Positions 4,861 through 8,320 of a stretch of DNA of 8,320 bases are shown piece after piece; position 1 is the first letter of the stretch; every line of letters starts with the position of its first letter. The DNA comes from Halobacteriales archaeon SW_9_67_25. Its GTDB lineage: Archaea; Halobacteriota; Halobacteria; Halobacteriales; Haloarculaceae. The position numbers and the translations under genes were made by a program. The notes under the pieces were generated by a model. The model did no database searches. It saw nothing but the letters and a program-made list of their open reading frames with translations, and had not been told where the DNA came from. The DNA lies in contig PXSU01000148.1 of NCBI GenBank assembly GCA_003022745.1, positions 1 through 8,320 of the forward strand, given 5' to 3'.

Positions 4861-6159
4861 GTGGAGTTTCTGGGAGTCAACGCCGGTCTGCTCGTCGTGC
4901 TCGCTTTCGTTGTCCTGGCGCTGTTGCGCGTGCCGGTGTTCATCGCCCTGGCGCTGCCCTCGACGGTGTACGTCCTCGCGTCGGGCCGGCCCCTGCTCTT
5001 TACCGCCAACCGGATGGTCCGCATCCTCGATTCGTTTACCCTGCTCGCGATCCCGCTGTTCATCTACGTCGGGTCGCTGATGAACCACGGCGAGGTGACC
5101 GACAAGATCTTCACGTTCGCCGACGCCGTCGTGGGCCACTTCGCGGGCGGACTCGCGCAGGTCAACATCGTCACCAGCCTCATCTTCTCGGGCATCTCGG
5201 GCTCGGCCCTCGCGGACATCGGCGGCGTCGGGCGCGTGCTCATCCGCACGATGTCCAGCGCGGGCTACGACGACGACTTCTCGGCGGCACTCACGTCCGC
5301 GTCCGCGACCATCGGCCCGATCTTCCCGCCGTCGATTCCTCTCATCATCTACGGCATCATCGCGGAGGTGTCGGTGCTGCAGTTGCTCATCGCGGGCGCT
5401 GGTCCCGCCATCGTGACCGTCGCCCTGTTGATGGCCTGGACGGCCTACATCGCGCGCTCGCGGAACCTGCCGAAAAACGACAAGCGTGCCAGCCCCTCGC
5501 GGATGGCCCGCGGGCTCCTCGTGGCCCTGCCGGCGCTGCTCACGCCCGTCGTCCTCATCGTGGGGATGCTCGGCGGGTACTTCACACCCACCGAGGCCGC
5601 AGCCGTGACAGTCGTCTACATCCTGCTGATCAACACCGCCCTCTATGCCATCACGGACGTCGAGTACCTCTGGACGGCGGCCGTCGAGACGGCCCGCACT
5701 ACCGGCTCCATCGTGCTCATCGTCTCCGCCGCGGCCGTGTTCAGCTGGGTGCTCTCCGTCGAGAGCATCGACACGCTGTTCGCGGATTTCGTCTTCTCGA
5801 TCAGTCAGAACCCCCTCGTCGTCCTCCTGCTGGTCAACGCCCTCCTGCTCTTTATCGGGCTGTTCCTCGATCCCATCGCCGCGCTCGTGATGATGACCCC
5901 CATCGTCTTCCCCGTCCTGTTCGAGGTGGGCGTCGACCCCGTCCAGATCGGCGTCATCGTCGTCTTCAACCTGATGCTCGGCCTGTTGACCCCGCCGCTC
6001 GGGCTGTCGGTGTACCTCGCTGCCGACATCGCTGACGTCTCCGTGGGCTCGGTCTTCCGCGAGGTCCGGGTGTACTACATCGTGTTGCTCGTCGCGCTAC
6101 TCGTGGTCACGTTCGTCCCCGAGGTCAGCCTCTTTTTCGTCGAGGAGTTCCTCCGGTAG
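4861..6159 (+). CDS. dctM: TRAP transporter large membrane subunit (DctM family)
   Basis: A 432-aa polytopic membrane protein, full length for DctM (usually about 425-430 aa). It forms the transport channel of the TRAP system and couples uptake to the Na+ or H+ gradient. Family motifs are present: LLAIPLFIYVGSLM, the loop GHFAGGLAQVNIVTS, SGISGSALADIGGVG, SATIGPIFPPSIPLIIYG, GGYFTPTEAAAV in the middle, and LGLLTPPLGLSVYLA near the C-terminus. About a dozen hydrophobic segments are spread over the length. The GTG start at 4861 lies three bases after the dctQ stop; the GGGAGGG at 4847-4853 gives a good ribosome binding site. It ends nine bases before MITE copy 2, with no other terminator visible. 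Confidence 0.95.
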   Translation: MEFLGVNAGLLVVLAFVVLALLRVPVFIALALPSTVYVLASGRPLLFTANRMVRILDSFTLLAIPLFIYVGSLMNHGEVTDKIFTFADAVVGHFAGGLAQVNIVTSLIFSGISGSALADIGGVGRVLIRTMSSAGYDDDFSAALTSASATIGPIFPPSIPLIIYGIIAEVSVLQLLIAGAGPAIVTVALLMAWTAYIARSRNLPKNDKRASPSRMARGLLVALPALLTPVVLIVGMLGGYFTPTEAAAVTVVYILLINTALYAITDVEYLWTAAVETARTTGSIVLIVSAAAVFSWVLSVESIDTLFADFVFSISQNPLVVLLLVNALLLFIGLFLDPIAALVMMTPIVFPVLFEVGVDPVQIGVIVVFNLMLGLLTPPLGLSVYLAADIADVSVGSVFREVRVYYIVLLVALLVVTFVPEVSLFFVEEFLR

Positions 6160-6168
6160 CGATCAGTC

Positions 6169-6250
6169 ATACGGATTGCTGTCGTTCATTACTGGATCGA
6201 CCGCAGTACGGCGTGCGGTCGACCTGGAAAATAGCGACAGCACTCCGTAT
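6169..6250 (+). mobile_element. 82-bp MITE-like element, copy 2 (after dctM)
   Basis: Same length and orientation as copy 1 at 2931-3012, differing at two bases: a G instead of A in the inner region (6221), and a C instead of A in the right terminal repeat (6244), so its terminal repeats match at 15 of 16 positions. The inner hairpin is extended to nine perfect pairs (6197-6205 with 6214-6222). Flanks read ATCAGTC on the left and CAGTACA on the right; the shared CAGT could be a trace of a target duplication but is not exactly placed. Being within 10 bases of the dctM stop, its hairpins may also fold in the 3' end of the transporter mRNA. Confidence 0.75.
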
Positions 6251-6398
6251 CAGTACAGTCCGAGATGGGCGTCGGCCCACACCCAGCATATTCGGTTCCG
6301 GATGATTGTTCCGGCGTGTGCAAGACTTATGCTGACGGCTATAAAGTAGAGCGAGTGAGATTGTGTGTGGATAGATTGGTTCCCCACAATTGCAGACA
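6251..6398. other. Intergenic region between MITE copy 2 and the cupin promoter
   Basis: No gene is supported here. The stretch is richer in A and T than its surroundings toward its end. It holds a small hairpin TGGGC/GCCCA at 6266-6279, just past the MITE and a possible terminator for the TRAP operon, a TTCCGG direct repeat at 6295-6313, and a distal TATA-like CTATAAAG at 6339-6346 that could give a longer cupin transcript. ORFs across it on the minus strand show no haloarchaeal codon bias. Confidence 0.45.
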
Positions 6399-6408
6399 TT
6401 TTTATATG
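6399..6408 (+). promoter_or_regulatory. TATA box of the cupin gene
   Basis: TTTTTATATG is centred about 27 bases before the ATG at 6431, the typical leaderless spacing. No ribosome binding site stands before the ATG, in agreement with this. Confidence 0.65.
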
Positions 6409-6430
6409 AACTCGTCTCGATGGTCCACCC

Positions 6431-6919
6431 ATGCCGAGTTTCGAGGTGCCAGTTACCGGAGACAAGACAGATACACGACCGATTCAGTTTCTGGACACAC
6501 TCTCGTTCGTTCATGTAGCCAGTGAGGAGACAGACGGGCAGTGGTCCGTCGTTGAGATGCAACTGCGGGAAGGACACGTCCCACCACTCCATGTCCACGA
6601 AGACGCCGACGAGATGATTCACGTTGTCGATGGGACCGTCCACGTTCATACGGAAGATGAGCGCGAGGAACTGACGGCAGACAGTTCGGTCGTCTTGCCC
6701 CGCGGCGAGCCCCACTCGATACATGCAGTCACAGAGGCGACAATCATCGCTGCCGCGTCCCCAGGCGGATTCGACGAGTTCGTGACGGCCGTCGGAGAAC
6801 CGAGTGACGACCGAACCCTTCCGACCGATCCACCGTCCCAGACTGCTATCGGTCGCGTGAACGAACTCGCGCCGGAGCATAACATACGGATTGTCGGCCC
6901 CCCACCAGTCGGTCCCTGA
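6431..6919 (+). CDS. Cupin-domain protein
   Basis: A 162-aa single-domain cupin, a small beta barrel that usually holds a metal ion. Motif 1 is complete: Gly48, His54 and His56, Glu61, Gly68 (LHVHEDADEMIHVVDG). Motif 2 is present as VVLPRGEPHSIHA with Pro90, Gly92 and metal-ligand His95; its final Asn is replaced by Ala. The metal ligands 2 His-Glu-His are thus all there. The closest general type is the quercetinase-like cupins, but the reaction cannot be named. The ATG at 6431 fits a leaderless transcript. Third codon positions are less GC-rich than in the neighbouring core genes, suggesting later arrival. It stands alone between MITE copy 2 and a histidine kinase remnant, so context gives no substrate. 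The C-terminal 40 residues (after PGGFDEFV) are a polar tail. Confidence 0.88.
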   Translation: MPSFEVPVTGDKTDTRPIQFLDTLSFVHVASEETDGQWSVVEMQLREGHVPPLHVHEDADEMIHVVDGTVHVHTEDEREELTADSSVVLPRGEPHSIHAVTEATIIAAASPGGFDEFVTAVGEPSDDRTLPTDPPSQTAIGRVNELAPEHNIRIVGPPPVGP

Positions 6920-6938
6920 ACTGGTTATTGCCGCTCCA

Positions 6939-7028
6939 GAAACTGATTTCGAACTGCGCGCCGCCGTCGTGTCCTCCAGTCACGCAGATGTCCCAGTCGT
7001 GTGCGTCGGCGACCCGCTCTACGATACC
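6939..7028 (-). pseudogene. Remnant of a histidine kinase C-terminus
   Basis: On the minus strand about 30 codons read GIVERVADAHDWDICVTGG followed by HDGGAQFEISF. This matches the last part of haloarchaeal sensor kinases (HATPase domain, G2 box and final strands, usually like GLAIVRRIADAHGW-x-V...GGARFEI). Upstream the frame loses the GLGL motif (PDPG instead) and meets a TGA at about 7053; downstream the frame runs past the expected stop into unrelated sequence. Nothing of the remaining kinase is found. It is a decayed fragment, evidence of gene loss or rearrangement between the cupin and PIN genes. Confidence 0.6.
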
Positions 7029-7115
7029 TGGATCGGGAACCCATGGCACGTTTCAATGTCCAGTAGACAAAGCAGTAGTCACAACTCCGGGACCGAGCGG
7101 CGGTCGTCGGAGCGA

Positions 7116-7604
7116 CTATCCACGCGGGTCGCGGTCCGGGCCCGGATACGCCCCGTCGTGGGTCGCCTCGTACAGCGCCCCCGGGTCGAACAGGCGGGCG
7201 AAGGCGTCGGGCGTGCGGACGCTCACCTGCATGTGCGACTGGAGAGAGCGGTTCGCGCCGGCACTGGCCAGCCCCTCGTCGGAGGTGAGCAGGTGGGCGG
7301 CCCGCCCCTGGTAGGCCGACGCGAGGCCGGGGTGGTCACCCGGGGGATGGTCGACTGCCTCGCGTTCCCGGTCGGCACGCTCGCGCCAGTCGGCCGCCAG
7401 GTCGGGGTCGGTGAGGTCGGCCACGACCGCCGCAGCCTCGGCGAGCAGGTCGTCGCTCGCGACCAGCGTCATCCAGGAGTGTTCGCGCACGCAGTCGAGC
7501 GCCTCCCGGGCGGGGCCGCCGACCAGCAGGTCCGCAGCCAGCACGTCCGCGTCCGCGACGACCCGCGTCGGGTCTGCCTCCCCGGAGCGGTCGCTGTCAG
7601 CCAT
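7116..7604 (-). CDS. PIN-like domain protein
   Basis: A 162-aa acidic protein with the layout of a PIN nuclease fold. The first strand carries Asp18 and Asp20 (VVADADVLAADLL). A helix then has Glu56 (SDDLLAEAAAVV), and a later part reads DHPGLASAYQGRAAHLLTSDEGL, with Asp90 and the LLTSDE Asp109 at the places of the third and fourth acidic residues. PIN proteins are often ribonucleases, including VapC-type toxins, but many haloarchaeal members have no assigned role. I chose ATG 7604, not the GTG ten codons upstream, because the ATG overlaps the end of a 32-aa ORF by eight bases and has GGGAGGAGG in front of it, very close to the start. It forms a two-gene unit with that microprotein. Confidence 0.72.
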   Translation of the reverse strand: MADSDRSGEADPTRVVADADVLAADLLVGGPAREALDCVREHSWMTLVASDDLLAEAAAVVADLTDPDLAADWRERADREREAVDHPPGDHPGLASAYQGRAAHLLTSDEGLASAGANRSLQSHMQVSVRTPDAFARLFDPGALYEATHDGAYPGPDRDPRG

Positions 7605-7695
7605 CCTCCTCCCGGCGGCTCGCAAGCGCGTCACTGATCTCCGTCACGGTGACGCTGTGGGCGCTCGCGCGGTCGAACAGGTCGGCCCAGGTCAT
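7597..7695 (-). CDS. 32-aa microprotein upstream of the PIN gene
   Basis: A short ORF starts MTWADLFDRASAHSVTVTE and ends ALASRREEDG. It looks real: it is acidic, helical in pattern, and its ATG is 27-28 bases from a T-rich TATA-like box, giving a leaderless start. It overlaps the PIN gene by eight bases, and its codons for Arg-Glu-Glu form the purine-rich stretch before the PIN ATG, so the two are translated together. I recall similar short MTW-DLF proteins in haloarchaea next to PIN-like genes, but this is memory rather than a search. An antitoxin-like or partner role for the PIN protein is possible and unproven. Confidence 0.62.
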   Translation of the reverse strand: MTWADLFDRASAHSVTVTEISDALASRREEDG

Positions 7696-7717
7696 GTCCG
7701 ACGGTGGCCCGCGAGCG

Positions 7718-7727
7718 TGAAAAAACG
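7718..7727 (-). promoter_or_regulatory. TATA-like box of the microprotein/PIN unit
   Basis: On the minus strand the sequence reads GCGTTTTTTCACGCTCGCG, with the T-run centred about 28 bases before the ATG at 7695. It resembles the two plus-strand elements at 7761 and 7889 in having a T-run followed by CGCTNGCG. Confidence 0.45.
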
Positions 7728-7760
7728 CCCGCCAGACGCCGGTGTCACGCGCACGTCTGA

Positions 7761-7787
7761 CGGGTTTTTATAGGCGCTGGCGTTCCC
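7761..7787 (+). promoter_or_regulatory. TATA-centred element, copy A (distal)
   Basis: The sequence CGGGTTTTTATAGG followed by CGCTGGCGTTCCC holds a strong TATA box, predicting a start site near 7793. That is about 130 bases before the ATG at 7922, with no gene between. It may give a longer, leader-containing transcript of the BtuF-like gene. It is partly repeated at 7889-7912. Confidence 0.45.
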
Positions 7788-7888
7788 CAACCGTGTGGGC
7801 GCGCAGGCTCGACACGGCCTCGGACCACCCATCCTCCCACGGCGCGCCCCGGACACCTGACCACCCACTTTTCGTTGCGCTCCCGCGG

Positions 7889-7912
7889 CGGGTTTTTGAC
7901 GCTGGCGTCCCA
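7889..7912 (+). promoter_or_regulatory. TATA-centred element, copy B (proximal, leaderless)
   Basis: The sequence CGGGTTTTTGACGCTGGCGT repeats most of copy A with three bases missing. Its T-run is centred about 28 bases before the ATG at 7922, the usual leaderless spacing, so it is the best promoter for the BtuF-like gene. Confidence 0.5.
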
Positions 7913-7921
7913 GCCACCGGT

Positions 7922-8320
7922 ATGCGCGTCGTCTCGCTTCTCCCCTCGGCGACCGAGATCGTCTACGCCCTCGGGGTCGAGCCGGTCGGCGTCTCCCACG
8001 AGTGTGACTATCCCCCGGCCGCACGCGGAGTGCCCACAGTCAACCGTTCGCGCGTCGACCCCGAGGCCACCAGCGCCGAGATCAACGAGCAGGTCGCGGC
8101 GGCCATCGAGGAGGGTGGCGTCTACGAACTCGACCGCGAGCGCCTCGCCGCGCTCGATCCCGACGTCGTCGTCTCGCAGGGCGTCTGTGACGTCTGTGCC
8201 GTCGACGAAGTGCTGGTCCGTGGGGCCGTCGACGAGATGGGTCTGGACACGGACGTGCTGACGACCGACCCACACAGCCTCGCGGATGTCCTGACCGACA
8301 TCGAGCTGGTCGGTGCCGCG
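7922..8320 (+). CDS. BtuF-like cobalamin-type binding protein (partial, cut by window end)
   Basis: The first 133 codons of a protein of the COG0614 binding-protein superfamily (helical-backbone periplasmic-binding fold). It begins directly with RVVSLLPSATEIVYALG, the standard first strand and helix of the domain, followed by VGVSHECDYPP, a VNRSRVDPEATSAEI segment, LAALDPDVVVSQGVCDVCAVDEV and a second-half start. There is no signal peptide, Tat motif or lipobox, so this is the cytoplasmic 'cobalamin-binding protein' type and not an exported receptor. The CDVC pair is typical of that subgroup. The ligand is unproven; corrinoid or metal-complex binding is the family expectation. The rest of the gene, and any neighbours of cobalamin type, lie beyond the window. 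The ATG is leaderless behind a TATA-like GGGTTTTTGA. Confidence 0.85.
   Translation, partial: MRVVSLLPSATEIVYALGVEPVGVSHECDYPPAARGVPTVNRSRVDPEATSAEINEQVAAAIEEGGVYELDRERLAALDPDVVVSQGVCDVCAVDEVLVRGAVDEMGLDTDVLTTDPHSLADVLTDIELVGAA

Noticed and set aside
4411..5139. 242-codon minus-strand ORF opposite dctQ and dctM
   Set aside because: It is a high-GC antisense shadow with His/Gln/Arg/Asp-rich composition; the sense strand encodes a recognisable TRAP transporter.
2931..6250. Precise target-site duplication around the MITE copies or the whole cassette
   Set aside because: The flanks of copy 1 do not match; around copy 2 only an offset CAGT is shared, so no duplication can be claimed.
6167..6880. 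237-codon minus-strand ORF antisense to the cupin gene, running into MITE copy 2
   Set aside because: The plus-strand cupin has complete metal-binding motifs and a leaderless promoter; the antisense frame is rich in Cys, Arg and Ser, not acidic, and has no family pattern.
6882..6897. ATACGGATTG near the cupin stop matching the first ten bases of the MITE end
   Set aside because: The match ends after ten bases, lies inside the cupin reading frame (NIRIVGPPP) and has no partner repeat, so I treat it as chance.

Overview
The window is chromosomal DNA from a haloarchaeon (class Halobacteria). The evidence is high GC with strongly GC-biased third codon positions, very acidic proteins, AT-rich TATA boxes about 26-29 bases before start codons (leaderless genes), archaeal RNase P and COG1325 RNA-binding genes, and a Tat-dependent lipoprotein. 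I cannot name the genus from sequence alone.

Left part (1-1520): a tightly packed minus-strand operon encodes a 59-aa SH3/KOW-like small protein, a COG1325 RNA-binding protein and RNase P component 3 (Rnp3). It is read from a leaderless promoter near 1385. Facing the other way from a shared 160-bp divergent promoter region is a NUDIX hydrolase (1521-2087), possibly preceded by a 27-codon leader ORF whose stop overlaps the NUDIX start as ATGA. Convergent to it is an unrecognised minus-strand gene (2116-2631).

Middle part (2640-6250): a gene-free stretch of about 550 bases holds a hairpin at 2682-2700, a TATA box at 2731, a run of strong hairpins at 2837-2929, an 82-bp MITE-like element at 2931-3012, and an inverted repeat next to the TATA box of a TRAP transporter operon. 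The operon encodes the solute receptor DctP (Tat lipoprotein), the small membrane subunit DctQ and the large membrane subunit DctM, which together import an organic acid using a sodium or proton gradient. A second direct copy of the MITE (80 of 82 bases identical) begins 9 bases after the dctM stop. The transporter is therefore boxed between two direct MITE copies in a 3.3-kb composite-like cassette. The 5' end of dctQ looks frameshifted at a GGGG tract: its natural ATG and first 21 codons are out of frame with the rest.

Right part (6251-8320): an AT-richer promoter region drives a leaderless cupin gene (6431-6919). Next to it on the other strand is the degraded C-terminal tail of a histidine kinase. 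A minus-strand pair follows: a 32-aa microprotein overlapping a PIN-like nuclease-fold protein by 8 bases. The divergent intergenic region 7696-7921 carries three similar TATA-centred elements. The last gene, cut by the window end, encodes a BtuF-like corrinoid-type binding protein without a signal peptide.

Overall, a core-like left flank (RNase P operon, NUDIX) and right flank (PIN pair, BtuF-like) enclose an accessory block with a TRAP cassette, MITEs, a cupin and a gene remnant. I see no CRISPR array, rRNA, tRNA or intact transposase gene.
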